NCBI GenBank assembly: GCA_932294295.1
Contig: OW028580.1
Span: forward strand, 10,693,374 to 10,757,373
DNA length: 64,000 nt
DNA from: Alitta virens
Taxonomy: Eukaryota > Annelida > Polychaeta > Phyllodocida > Nereididae
Direction: 5' to 3'
The notes beneath the pieces were generated by a model. The model searched no databases, had not been told where the DNA came from, and saw only the letters and a list, made by a program, of their open reading frames with translations. The translations under genes and the position numbers were made by a program. This document shows positions 34,419-47,484 of this stretch, in pieces (the stretch's first letter is position 1; each line of letters opens with the position of its first letter).

Positions 34419-36086
34419 ATGAGAGGCAGAGGACGAAGCGTGCATTATGATAGCCACGTGGGGCACTCGTGCGTAGCAGGGTCAAGGCCGTTGCAGAAGG
34501 CCAGGATGCTGACAAGAAAACAAACGACAACAAAGCAACACCGAAGTGAAATACACTATAGTAGGCTCATGGAACGATGTTGCACAGTTAAATTATCAAG
34601 AGTACACAAAAATGTAGGAAGTGCATTTAGCAGTGAGATGCTAGACTCACAGACCAAGCCGATGAAGTAGTAATTTAGGTCAACTTAGCACAGCCAAAGA
34701 GAGGCACAGGACGAAGCGTGCATTATGATAGCCACGTGGGGCACTCGTGCGTATCGGGGTCAAGGCCGTTGCCGAGGGCCAGGATGCTGACAAGAAAACA
34801 AACGAAAACAACGCAACACCGAAGTGAAATACTCTATAGTAGGCTCATGGAACGTCGTTGCACAGTTAAATTATCAAGAGTACACAAAAATGTAGGAAGT
34901 ACATTTAGCAGTGAGATGCTAGACTCACAGGCCGCACCGATGAAGTAGTAAATTAGGTCCACTTAGCAGAGCCAATGAGAGGCACAGGACGAAGCGTGCA
35001 TTATGATAGCCACGTGGGGCACTCGTGCGTAGCGGGGTCAAGGCCGTTGTAGAGGGCCAGGATGCTGACAAGAAAAAAAACGACAACAACGCAACACCGA
35101 AGTGAAATACACTATAGTAGGCTCATGGAACGATGTTGCACAGTTAAATTATCAAGAGTACACAAAAATGTAGGAAGTGCATTTAGCAGTGAGATGCTAG
35201 ACTCACAGACCGCGCCGATGAAGTAGTAATTTAGGTCCACTTAGCACAGCCAAAGAGAGGCAGAGGACGAAGCGTGCATTATGATAGCCACGTGGGGCAC
35301 TCGTGCGTAGCGGGGTCAAGGCCGTTGCACAGGGCCAGGATGCTGACAAGAAAACAAACGACAACAAACCAACACCGAAGTGAAATACACTATAGTAGGC
35401 TCATAGAACGATGTTGCACAGTTAAATTATCAAGAGTACACAAAAATGTAGGAAGTGCATTTAGCAGTGAGATGCTAGACTCACAGACCAAGCCGATGAA
35501 GTAGTAATTTAGGTCAACTTAGCACAGCCAAAGAGAGGCACAGGACGAAGCGTGCATTATGATAGCCACGTGGGGCACTCGTGCGTAGCGGGGTCAAGGC
35601 CGTTGCACAGGGCCAGGATGCTGACAAGAAAACAAACGACAACAAACCAACACCGAAGTGAAATACACTATAGTAGGCTCATAGAGCGATGTTGCACAGT
35701 TAAATTATCAAGAGTACACAAAAATGTAGGAAGTGCATTTAGCAGTGAGATGCTAGACTCACAGACCAAGCCGATGAAGTAGTAATTTAGGTCAACTTAG
35801 CACAGCCAAAGAGAGGCACAGGACGAAGCGTGCATTATGATAGCCACGTGGGGCACTCGTGCGTAGCGGGGTCAAGGCCGTTGTAGAGGGCCAGGATGCT
35901 GACAAGAAAACTAATGACAACAACGCAACACCGAAGTTAAATACTCTATAATTGCCTTTTGGAACGACGTGGCACAGTTAAATTATCAGGACTACACAAA
36001 AATGTAGGAAGTACATTTAGCAGTGAGATGCCAGACTCACAGGCAGCGCCGATGAAGCAGTAAGTTAGGTCCACTTAGCACAGCCA
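34419..36086 (+). repeat. six monomers: E D F G G H
   Basis: Monomers start at 34419, 34697, 34975, 35253, 35531 and 35809. Compared with 1900-3289 (E D F G H) there is an extra G at 35531. That G carries GGCAC at the start and a private ATAGAGCGATG. The same G G pair appears at 63050 and 63328. Confidence 0.94.
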
Positions 36087-39000
36087 ATGAGAGGCAGAGG
36101 ACGAAGCGTGCATTATGATAGGCACGTGGGGCACTCGTGCATAGCGAGGTCAAGGCCGTTGTAGAGGGCCAGGATGCTGACAAGAAGACAAACGACAACA
36201 ACGCGACACCGACGTGAAATACTCTATTATAGCGTTTTGGAACGACGTGGCACAGTTAAATTATCAGGACTACACAAAAATGTAGGAAGTACATTTAGCA
36301 GTGAGATGCCAGACTCACAGGCCGCACCGATGAAGTAGTAAATTAGGTCCACTTAGAAGAGCCAATGAGAGGCAGAGGACGAAGCGTGCATTATGATAGG
36401 CACGTGGGGCACTCGTGCATAGCGAGGTCAAGGCCGTTGTAGAGGGCCAGGATGCTGACAAGAAGACAAACGACAAGAACGCAACACCGAAGTGAAATAC
36501 TCTATTATAGCGTTTTGGAACGACGCGGCACAGTTAAATTATCAAGAGTACACAAAAATGTAGGAAGTGCATTTAGCAGTGAGATGGCAGACTCACAGGC
36601 AGCGCCGATGAAGCAGTAAGTTAGGTCCACTTAGCACAGCCAATGAGAGGCACAGGACGAAGCGTGCATTATGATAGCCACATGGGGCACTCGTGCGTAG
36701 CGGGATCAAGGCCGTTGTAGAGGGCCAGGATGCTGACAAGAAAACAAACGACAACAACGAAACACCGAAGTGAAATACTCTATAGTAGGCTCAGGGAACG
36801 CCGTTGCACAGTTAAATTAACAAGAGTACACAAAAATGTAGGAAATACATTTATCAGTGAGATGCCAGACTCACAGGCGGCGCCGATGAAGTAGTAAGTT
36901 AGGTCCACTTAGCACAGCCAATGAGAGGCAGAGGACGAAGCGTGCATTATGATAGCCACGTGGGGCACTCGTGCGTAGCAGGGTCAAGGCCGTTGCAGAA
37001 GGCCAGGATGCTGACAAGAAAACAAACGACAACAAAGCAACACCGAAGTGAAATACACTATAGTAGGCTCATGGAACGATGTTGCACAGTTAAATTATCA
37101 AGAGTACACAAAAATGTAGGAAGTGCATTTAGCAGTGAGATGCTAGACTCACAGACCAAGCCGATGAAGTAGTAATTTAGGTCAACTTAGCACAGCCAAA
37201 GAGAGGCACAGGACGAAGCGTGCATTATGATAGCCAGGTGGGGCACTCGTGCGTAGCGGGGTCAAGGCCGTTGCACAGGGCCAGGATGCTGACAAGAAAA
37301 CAAACGACAACAAACCAACACCGAAGTGAAATACACTATAGTAGGCTCATAGAACGATGTTGCACAGTTAAATTATCAAGAGTACACAAAAATGTAGGAA
37401 GTGCATTTAGCAGTGAGATGCTAGACTCACAGACCAAGCCGATGAAGTAGTAATTTAGGTCAACTTAGCACAGCCAAAGAGAGGCACAGGACGAAGCGTG
37501 CATTATGATAGCCACGTGGGGCACTCGTGCGTAGCGGGGTCAAGGCCGTTGTAGAGGGCCAGGATGCTGACAAGAAAACTAATGACAACAACGCAACACC
37601 GAAGTTAAATACTCTATAATTGCCTTTTGGAACGACGTGGCACAGTTAAATTATCAGGACTACACAAAAATGTAGGAAGTACATTTAGCAGTGAGATGCC
37701 AGACTCACAGGCAGCGCCGATGAAGCAGTAAGTTAGGTCCACTTAGCACAGCCAATGAGAGGCAGAGGACGAAGCGTGCATTATGATAGCCACGTGGGGC
37801 ACTCGTGCGTAGCGGGGTCAAGGCCGTTGCAGAGGGCCACACTGCTGACAAGAAAACAAACGACAACAACGCGACACCGAAGTGAAATACTCTATTATAG
37901 CGTTTTGGAACGACGTGGCACAGTTAAATTATCAGGACTACACAAAAATGTAGGAAGTACATTTTGCAGTGAGATGCCAGAGTCACAGGCCGCACCGATG
38001 AAGTAGTAAATTAGGTCCACTTAGAAGAGCCAATGAGAGGCAGAGGACGAAGCGTGCATTATGATAGGCACGTGGGGCACTCGTGCATAGCGAGGTCAAG
38101 GCCGTTGTAGAGGGCCAGGATGCTGACAAGAAGACAAACGACAAGAACGCAACACCGAAGTGAAATACTCTATTATAGCGTTTTGGAACGACGCGGCACA
38201 GTTAAATTATCAAGAGTACACAAAAATGTAGGAAGTGCATTTAGCAGTGAGATGGCAGACTCACAGGCAGCGCCGATGAAGCAGTAAGTTAGGTCCACTT
38301 AGCACAGCCAATGAGAGGCACAGGACGAAGCGTGCATTATGATAGCCACATGGGGCACTCGTGCGTAGCGGGATCAAGGCCGTTGTAGAGGGCCAGGATG
38401 CTGACAAGAAAACAAACGACAACAACGAAACACCGAAGTGAAATACTCTATAGTAGGCTCAGGGAACGCCGTTGCACAGTTAAATTAACAAGAGTACACA
38501 AAAATGTAGGAAATACATTTATCAGTGAGATGCCAGACTCACAGGCGGCGCCGATGAAGTAGTAAGTTAGGTCCACTTAGCACAGCCAATGAGAGGCAGA
38601 GGACGAAGCGTGCATTATGATAGCCACGTGGGGCACTCGTGCGTATCGGGGTCAAGGCCGTTGCCGAGGGCCAGGATGCTGACAAGAAAACAAACGAAAA
38701 CAACGCAACACCGAAGTGAAATACTCTATAGTAGGCTCATGGAACGTCGTTGCACAGTTAAATTATCAAGAGTACACAAAAATGTAGGAAGTACATTTAG
38801 CAGTGAGATGCTAGACTCACAGGCCGCACCGATGAAGTAGTAAATTAGTTCCACTTAGCAGAGCCAATGAGAGGCAGAGGAGGAAGCGTGCATTATGATA
38901 GCCACGTGGGGCACTCGTGCGTAGCGGGGTCAAGGCCGTTGTAGAGGGCCAGGATGCTGACAAGAAAACAAACGAAAACAATGCAACACCGAAGTGAAAT

Positions 39001-40256
39001 ACTCTATAGTAGGCTCATGGAACGTCGTTGCACAGTTAAATTATCAAGAGTACACAAAAATGTAGGAAGTACATTTAGCAGTGAGATGCTAGACTCACAG
39101 GCCGCACCGATGAAGTAGTAAATTAGGTCCACTTAGCAGAGCCAATGAGAGGCAGAGGACGAAGCGTGCATTATGATAGCCACGTGGGGCACTCGTGCGT
39201 AGCGGGGTCAAGGCCGTTGTAGAGGGCCAGGATGCTGACAAGAAAACAAACGACAACAACGCAACACCGAAGTGAAATACTCTATTATAGCGTTTTGGAA
39301 CGACGTGGAACAGTTAAATTATCAGGAGAACACAAAAATGTAGGAAGTACATTTAGCAGTGAGATGCCAGACTCACAGGCCGCACCGATGAAGTAGTAAA
39401 TTAGGTCCACTTAGCCGAGCCAATGAGAGGCAGAGGACGAAGCGTGCATTATGATAGCCACGTGGGGCACTCGTGCATAGCGAGGTCAAGGCCGTTGTAG
39501 AGGGCCAGGATGCTGACAAGAAGACAAACGACAACAACGCAACACCGAAGTGAAATACTCTATTATAGCGTTTTGGAACGACGCGGCACAGTTAAATTAT
39601 CAAGAGTACACAAAAATGTAGGAAGTGCATTTAGCAGTGAGATGCTAGACTCACAGGCCACGCCGATGAAGTAGTAGGTTAGGTCCACTTAGCACAGCCA
39701 ATGAGAGGCAGAGGACGAAGCCTGCATTATGATAGCCACATGGGGCACTCGTGCGTAGCGGGATCAAGGCCGTTGTAGAGGGCCAGGATGCTGACAAGAA
39801 GACAAACGACAACAACGCAACACCGAAGTGAAATACTCTATTATAGCGTTTTGGAACGACGCGGCACAGTTAAATTATCAAGAGTACACAAAAATGTAGG
39901 AAGTGCATTTAGCAGTGAGATGGCAGACTCACAGGCAGCGCCGATGAAGCAGTAAGTTAGGTCCACTTAGCACAGCCAATGAGAGGCACAGGACGAAGCG
40001 TGCATTATGATAGCCACATGGGGCACTCGTGCGTAGCGGGATCAAGGCCGTTGTAGAGGGCCAGGATGCTGACAAGAAAACAAACGACATCAACGAAACA
40101 CCGAAGTGAAATACTCTATAGTAGGCTCAGGGAACGCCGTTGCACAGTTAAATTAACAAGAGTACACAAAAATGTAGGAAATACATTTATCAGTGAGATG
40201 CCATACTCACAGGCGGCGCCGATGAAGTAGTAAGTTAGGTCCACTTAGCACAGCCA
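36087..40256 (+). repeat. 15-monomer segment, copy 1
   Basis: The order is I B C E G H J B C D M K L Q C, 4170 bp. It matches 43315-47484 at an offset of exactly 7228 bp (26 monomers). Two rare variants confirm common descent: GCCAGAGTCAC in J (37755 and 44983) and CTTAGCCGAGCC at the K/L boundary (39413 and 46641). Private changes in this copy include GATAGCCAGGTGG at about 37236, which destroys the CACGTG palindrome. Confidence 0.95.
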
Positions 40257-40534
40257 ATGAGAGGCAGAGGACGAAGCGTGCATTATGATAGCCACGTGGG
40301 GCACTCGTGCGTAGCAGGGTCAAGGCCGTTGCCGAGGGCCAGGATGCTGACAAGAAAACAAACGAAAACAACGCAACACCGAAGTGAAATACTCTATAGT
40401 AGGCTCATGGAACGTCGTTGCACAGTTAAATTATCAAGAGTACACAAAAATGTAGGAAGTACATTTAGCAGTGAGATGCTAGACTCACAGGCCGCACCGA
40501 TGAAGTAGTAAATTAGGTCCACTTAGCAGAGCCA
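40257..40534 (+). repeat. E::D fused monomer
   Basis: It starts as E (GTAGCAGGGTC) and becomes D within a few bases (CCG at p76-78, CGAAAACAACG). The switch lies between p61 and p76, which is one of the narrowest breakpoint intervals visible here. The other copies of this neighbourhood have separate E and D monomers (1900/2178 and 47485/47763), so one monomer was lost. Confidence 0.92.
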
Positions 40535-42202
40535 ATGAGAGGCACAGGACGAAGCGTGCATTATGATAGCCACGTGGGGCACTCGTGCGTAGCGGGGTCA
40601 AGGCCGTTGTAGAGGGCCAGGATGCTGACAAGAAAAAAAACGACAACAACGCAACACCGAAGTGAAATACACTATAGTAGGCTCATGGAACGATGTTGCA
40701 CAGTTAAATTATCAAGAGTACACAAAAATGTAGGAAGTGCATTTAGCAGTGAGATGCTAGACTCACAGACCGCGCCGATGAAGTAGTAATTTAGGTCCAC
40801 TTAGCACAGCCAAAGAGAGGCAGAGGACGAAGCGTGCATTATGATAGCCACGTGGGGCACTCGTGCGTAGCGGGGTCAAGGCCGTTGCACAGGGCCAGGA
40901 TGCTGACAAGAAAACAAACGACAACAAACCAACACCGAAGTGAAATACACTATAGTAGGCTCATAGAACGATGTTGCACAGTTAAATTATCAAGAGTACA
41001 CAAAAATGTAGGAAGTGCATTTAGCAGTGAGATGCTAGACTCACAGACCAAGCCGATGAAGTAGTAATTTAGGTCAACTTAGCACAGCCAAAGAGAGGCA
41101 CAGGACGAAGCGTGCATTATGATAGCCACGTGGGGCACTCGTGCGTAGCGGGGTCAAGGCCGTTGCACAGGGCCAGGATGCTGACAAGAAAACAAACGAC
41201 AACAAACCAACACCGAAGTGAAATACACTATAGCAGGCTCATAGAACGATGTTGCACAGTTAAATTATCAAGAGTACACAAAAATGTAGGAAGTACATTT
41301 AGCAGTGAGATGCTAGACTCACAGGCCGCACCGATGAAGTAGTAAATTAGGTCCACTTAGCAGAGCCAATGAGAGGCACAGGACGAAGCGTGCATTATGA
41401 TAGCCACGTGGGGCACTCGTGCGTAGCGGGGTCAAGGCCGTTGTAGAGGGCCAGGATGCTGACAAGAAAAAAAACGACAACAACGCAACACCGAAGTGAA
41501 ATACACTATAGTAGGCTCATGGAACGATGTTGCACAGTTAAATTATCAAGAGTACACAAAAATGTAGGAAGTGCATTTAGCAGTGAGATGCTAGACTCAC
41601 AGACCGCGCCGATGAAGTAGTAATTTAGGTCCACTTAGCACAGCCAAAGAGAGGCAGAGGACGAAGCGTGCATTATGATAGCCACGTGGGGCACTCGTGC
41701 GTAGCGGGGTCAAGGCCGTTGCACAGGGCCAGGATGCTGACAAGAAAACAAACGACAACAAACCAACACCGAAGTGAAATACACTATAGTAGGCTCATAG
41801 AACGATGTTGCACAGTTAAATTATCAAGAGTACACAAAAATGTAGGAAGTGCATTTAGCAGTGAGATGCTAGACTCACAGACCAAGCCGATGAAGTAGTA
41901 ATTTAGGTCAACTTAGCACAGCCAAAGAGAGGCACAGGACGAAGCGTGCATTATGATAGCCACGTGGGGCACTCGTGCGTAGCGGGGTCAAGGCCGTTGC
42001 ACAGGGCCAGGATGCTGACAAGAAAACAAACGACAACAAACCAACACCGAAGTGAAATACACTATAGCAGGCTCATAGAACGATGTTGCACAGTTAAATT
42101 ATCAAGAGTACACAAAAATGTAGGAAGTACATTTAGCAGTGAGATGCTAGACTCACAGGCCGCACCGATGAAGTAGTAAATTAGTTCCACTTAGCAGAGC
42201 CA
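40535..42202 (+). repeat. 3-monomer tandem duplication: F G G::D, twice
   Basis: F at 40535 and 41369, G at 40813 and 41647, and G::D at 41091 and 41925 form two 834-bp units. Both G::D monomers share the rare CTATAGCAGG (T to C) and switch from G to D at about p205 (GTACATTT, GGCCGCACC). The first unit leads straight back into F and the second leads into M at 42203. Confidence 0.95.
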
Positions 42203-43314
42203 ATGAGAGGCAGAGGAGGAAGCGTGCATTATGATAGCCACGTGGGGCACTCGTGCGTAGCGGGGTCAAGGCCGTTGTAGAGGGCCAGGATGCTGACAAG
42301 AAAACAAACGAAAACAACGCAACACCGAAGTGAAATACTCTATAGTAGGCTCATGGAACGTCGTTGCACAGTTAAATTATCAAGAGTTCACAAAAATGTA
42401 GGAAATACATTTATCAGTGAGATGCCAGACTCACAGGCGGCGCCGATGAAGTAGTAAGTTAGGTCCACTTAGCACAGCCAATGAGAGGCAGAGGACGAAG
42501 CGTGCATTATGATAGCCACGTGGGGCACTCGTGCGTAGCAGGGTCAAGGCCGTTGCAGAAGGCCAGGATGCTGACAAGAAAACAAACGACAACAAAGCAA
42601 CACCGAAGTGAAATACACTATAGTAGGCTCATGGAACGATGTTGCACAGTTAAATTATCAAGAGTACACAAAAATGTAGGAAGTGCATTTAGCAGTGAGA
42701 TGCTAGACTCACAGACCAAGCCGATGAAGTAGTAATTTAGGTCAACTTAGCACAGCCAAAGAAAGGCACAGGACGAAGCGTGCATTATGATAGCCACGTG
42801 GGGCACTCGTGCGTAGCGGGGTCAAGGCCGTTGCACAGGGCCAGGATGCTGACAAGAAAACAAACGACAACAAACCAACACCGAAGTGAAATACACTATA
42901 GTAGGCTCATAGAACGATGTTGCACAGTTAAATTATCAAGAGTACACAAAAATGTAGGAAGTGCATTTAGCAGTGAGATGCTAGACTCACAGACCAAGCC
43001 GATGAAGTAGTAATTTAGGTCAACTTAGCACAGCCAAAGAGAGGCACAGGACGAAGCGTGCATTATGATAGCCACGTGGGGCACTCGTGCGTAGCGGGGT
43101 CAAGGCCGTTGTAGAGGGCCAGGATGCTGACAAGAAAACTAATGACAACAACGCAACACCGAAGTTAAATACTCTATAATTGCCTTTTGGAACGACGTGG
43201 CACAGTTAAATTATCAGGACTACACAAAAATGTAGGAAGTACATTTAGCAGTGAGATGCCAGACTCACAGGCAGCGCCGATGAAGCAGTAAGTTAGGTCC
43301 ACTTAGCACAGCCA
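42203..43314 (+). repeat. four monomers: M::C E G H
   Basis: M::C at 42203 resembles those at 26636 and 28860 but has a private GAGTTCACAAAAATG. E is at 42481, G at 42759 (private AAAGAAAGGCAC) and H at 43037. This block joins the 3-mer duplication to the second 15-monomer segment. Confidence 0.93.
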
Positions 43315-46300
43315 ATGAGAGGCAGAGGACGAAGCGTGCATTATGATAGGCACGTGGGGCACTCGTGCATAGCGAGGTCAAGGCCGTTGTAGAGGGCCAG
43401 GATGCTGACAAGAAGACAAACGACAACAACGCGACACCGACGTGAAATACTCTATTATAGCGTTTTGGAACGACGTGGCACAGTTAAATTATCAGGACTA
43501 CACAAAAATGTAGGAAGTACATTTAGCAGTGAGATGCCAGACTCACAGGCCGCACCGATGAAGTAGTAAATTAGGTCCACTTAGAAGAGCCAATGAGAGG
43601 CAGAGGACGAAGCGTGCATTATGATAGGCACGTGGGGCACTCGTGCATAGCGAGGTCAAGGCCGTTGTAGAGGGCCAGGATGCTGACAAGAAGACAAACG
43701 ACAAGAACGCAACACCGAAGTGAAATACTCTATTATAGCGTTTTGGAACGACGCGGCACAGTTAAATTATCAAGAGTACACAAAAATGTAGGAAGTGCAT
43801 TTAGCAGTGAGATGGCAGACTCACAGGCAGCGCCGATGAAGCAGTAAGTTAGGTCCACTTAGCACAGCCAATGAGAGGCACAGGACGAAGCGTGCATTAT
43901 GATAGCCACATGGGGCACTCGTGCGTAGCGGGATCAAGGCCGTTGTAGAGGGCCAGGATGCTGACAAGAAAACAAACGACAACAACGAAACACCGAAGTG
44001 AAATACTCTATAGTAGGCTCAGGGAACGCCGTTGCACAGTTAAATTAACAAGAGTACACAAAAATGTAGGAAATACATTTATCAGTGAGATGCCAGACTC
44101 ACAGGCGGCGCCGATGAAGTAGTAAGTTAGGTCCACTTAGCACAGCCAATGAGAGGCAGAGGACGAAGCGTGCATTATGATAGCCACGTGGGGCACTCGT
44201 GCGTAGCAGGGTCAAGGCCGTTGCAGAAGGCCAGGATGCTGACAAGAAAACAAACGACAACAAAGCAACACCGAAGTGAAATACACTATAGTAGGCTCAT
44301 GGAACGATGTTGCACAGTTAAATTATCAAGAGTACACAAAAATGTAGGAAGTGCATTTAGCAGTGAGATGCTAGACTCACAGACCAAGCCGATGAAGTAG
44401 TAATTTAGGTCAACTTAGCACAGCCAAAGAGAGGCACAGGACGAAGCGTGCATTATGATAGCCACGTGGGGCACTCGTGCGTAGCGGGGTCAAGGCCGTT
44501 GCACAGGGCCAGGATGCTGACAAGAAAACAAACGACAACAAACCAACACCGAAGTGAAATACACTATAGTAGGCTCATAGAACGATGTTGCACAGTTAAA
44601 TTATCAAGAGTACACAAAAATGTAGGAAGTGCATTTAGCAGTGAGATGCTAGACTCACAGACCAAGCCGATGAAGTAGTAATTTAGGTCAACTTAGCACA
44701 GCCAAAGAGAGGCACAGGACGAAGCGTGCATTATGATAGCCACGTGGGGCACTCGTGCGTAGCGGGGTCAAGGCCGTTGTAGAGGGCCAGGATGCTGACA
44801 AGAAAACTAATGACAACAACGCAACACCGAAGTTAAATACTCTATAATTGCCTTTTGGAACGACGTGGCACAGTTAAATTATCAGGACTACACAAAAATG
44901 TAGGAAGTACATTTAGCAGTGAGATGCCAGACTCACAGGCAGCGCCGATGAAGCAGTAAGTTAGGTCCACTTAGCACAGCCAATGAGAGGCAGAGGACAA
45001 AGCGTGCATTATGATAGCCACGTGGGGCACTCGTGCGTAGCGGGGTCAAGGCCGTTGCAGAGGGCCACACTGCTGACAAGAAAACAAACGACAACAACGC
45101 GACACCGAAGTGAAATACTCTATTATAGCGTTTTGGAACGACGTGGCACAGTTAAATTATCAGGACTACACAAAAATGTAGGAAGTACATTTTGCAGTGA
45201 GATGCCAGAGTCACAGGCCGCACCGATGAAGTAGTAAATTAGGTCCACTTAGAAGAGCCAATGAGAGGCAGAGGACGAAGCGTGCATTATGATAGGCACG
45301 TGGGGCACTCGTGCATAGCGAGGTCAAGGCCGTTGTAGAGGGCCAGGATGCTGACAAGAAGACAAACGACAAGAACGCAACACCGAAGTGAAATACTCTA
45401 TTATAGCGTTTTGGAACGACGCGGCACAGTTAAATTATCAAGAGTACACAAAAATGTAGGAAGTGCATTTAGCAGTGAGATGGCAGACTCACAGGCAGCG
45501 CCGATGAAGCAGTAAGTTAGGTCCACTTAGCACAGCCAATGAGAGGCACAGGACGAAGCGTGCATTATGATAGCCACATGGGGCACTCGTGCGTAGCGGG
45601 ATCAAGGCCGTTGTAGAGGGCCAGGATGCTGACAAGAAAACAAACGACAACAACGAAACACCGAAGTGAAATACTCTATAGTAGGCTCAGGGAACGCCGT
45701 TGCACAGTTAAATTAACAAGAGTACACAAAAATGTAGGAAATACATTTATCAGTGAGATGCCAGACTCACAGGCGGCGCCGATGAAGTAGTAAGTTAGGT
45801 CCACTTAGCACAGCCAATGAGAGGCAGAGGACGAAGCGTGCATTATGATAGCCACGTGGGGCACTCGTGCGTATCGGGGTCAAGGCCGTTGCCGAGGGCC
45901 AGGATGCTGACAAGAAAACAAACGAAAACAACGCAACACCGAAGTGAAATACTCTATAGTAGGCTCATGGAACGTCGTTGCACAGTTAAATTATCAAGAG
46001 TACACAAAAATGTAGGAAGTACATTTAGCAGTGAGATGCTAGACTCACAGGCCGCACCGATGAAGTAGTAAATTAGTTCCACTTAGCAGAGCCAATGAGA
46101 GGCAGAGGAGGAAGCGTGCATTATGATAGCCACGTGGGGCACTCGTGCGTAGCGGGGTCAAGGCCGTTGTAGAGGGCCAGGATGCTGACAAGAAAACAAA
46201 CGAAAACAACGCAACACCGAAGTGAAATACTCTATAGTAGGCTCATGGAACGTCGTTGCACAGTTAAATTATCAAGAGTACACAAAAATGTAGGAAGTAC

Positions 46301-47484
46301 ATTTAGCAGTGAGATGCTAGACTCACAGGCCGCACCGATGAAGTAGTAAATTAGGTCCACTTAGCAGAGCCAATGAGAGGCAGAGGACGAAGCGTGCATT
46401 ATGATAGCCACGTGGGGCACTCGTGCGTAGCGGGGTCAAGGCCGTTGTAGAGGGCCAGGATGCTGACAAGAAAACAAACGACAACAACGCAACACCGAAG
46501 TGAAATACTCTATTATAGCGTTTTGGAACGACGTGGAACAGTTAAATTATCAGGAGAACACAAAAATGTAGGAAGTACATTTAGCAGTGAGATGCCAGAC
46601 TCACAGGCTGCACCGATGAAGTAGTAAATTAGGTCCACTTAGCCGAGCCAATGAGAGGCAGAGGACGAAGCGTGCATTATGATAGCCACGTGGGGCACTC
46701 GTGCATAGCGAGGTCAAGGCCGTTGTAGAGGGCCAGGATGCTGACAAGAAGACAAACGACAACAACGCAACACCGAAGTGAAATACTCTATTATAGCGTT
46801 TTGGAACGACGCGGCACAGTTAAATTATCAAGAGTACACAAAAATGTAGGAAGTGCATTTAGCAGTGAGATGCTAGACTCACAGGCCACGCCGATGAAGT
46901 AGTAGGTTAGGTCCACTTAGCACAGCCAATGAGAGGCAGAGGACGAAGCCTGCATTATGATAGCCACATGGGGCACTCGTGCGTAGCGGGATCAAGGCCG
47001 TTGTAGAGGGCCAGGATGCTGACAAGAAGACAAACGACAACAACGCAACACCGAAGTGAAATACTCTATTATAGCGTTTTGGAACGACGCGGCACAGTTA
47101 AATTATCAAGAGTACACAAAAATGTAGGAAGTGCATTTAGCAGTGAGATGGCAGACTCACAGGCAGCGCCGATGAAGCAGTAAGTTAGGTCCACTTAGCA
47201 CAGCCAATGAGAGGCACAGGACGAAGCGTGCATTATGATAGCCACATGGGGCACTCGTGCGTAGCGGGATCAAGGCCGTTGTAGAGGGCCAGGATGCTGA
47301 CAAGAAAACAAACGACATCAACGAAACACCGAAGTGAAATACTCTATAGTAGGCTCAGGGAACGCCGTTGCACAGTTAAATTAACAAGAGTACACAAAAA
47401 TGTAGGAAATACATTTATCAGTGAGATGCCATACTCACAGGCGGCGCCGATGAAGTAGTAAGTTAGGTCCACTTAGCACAGCCA
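43315..47484 (+). repeat. 15-monomer segment, copy 2
   Basis: The order is I B C E G H J B C D M K L Q C, collinear with 36087-40256. Shared markers are listed under copy 1. Private changes include GGACAAAGCG in J at about 44999, which turns an R codon of the open frame into Q, and CAGGCTGCACC in K at about 46609. Confidence 0.95.
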
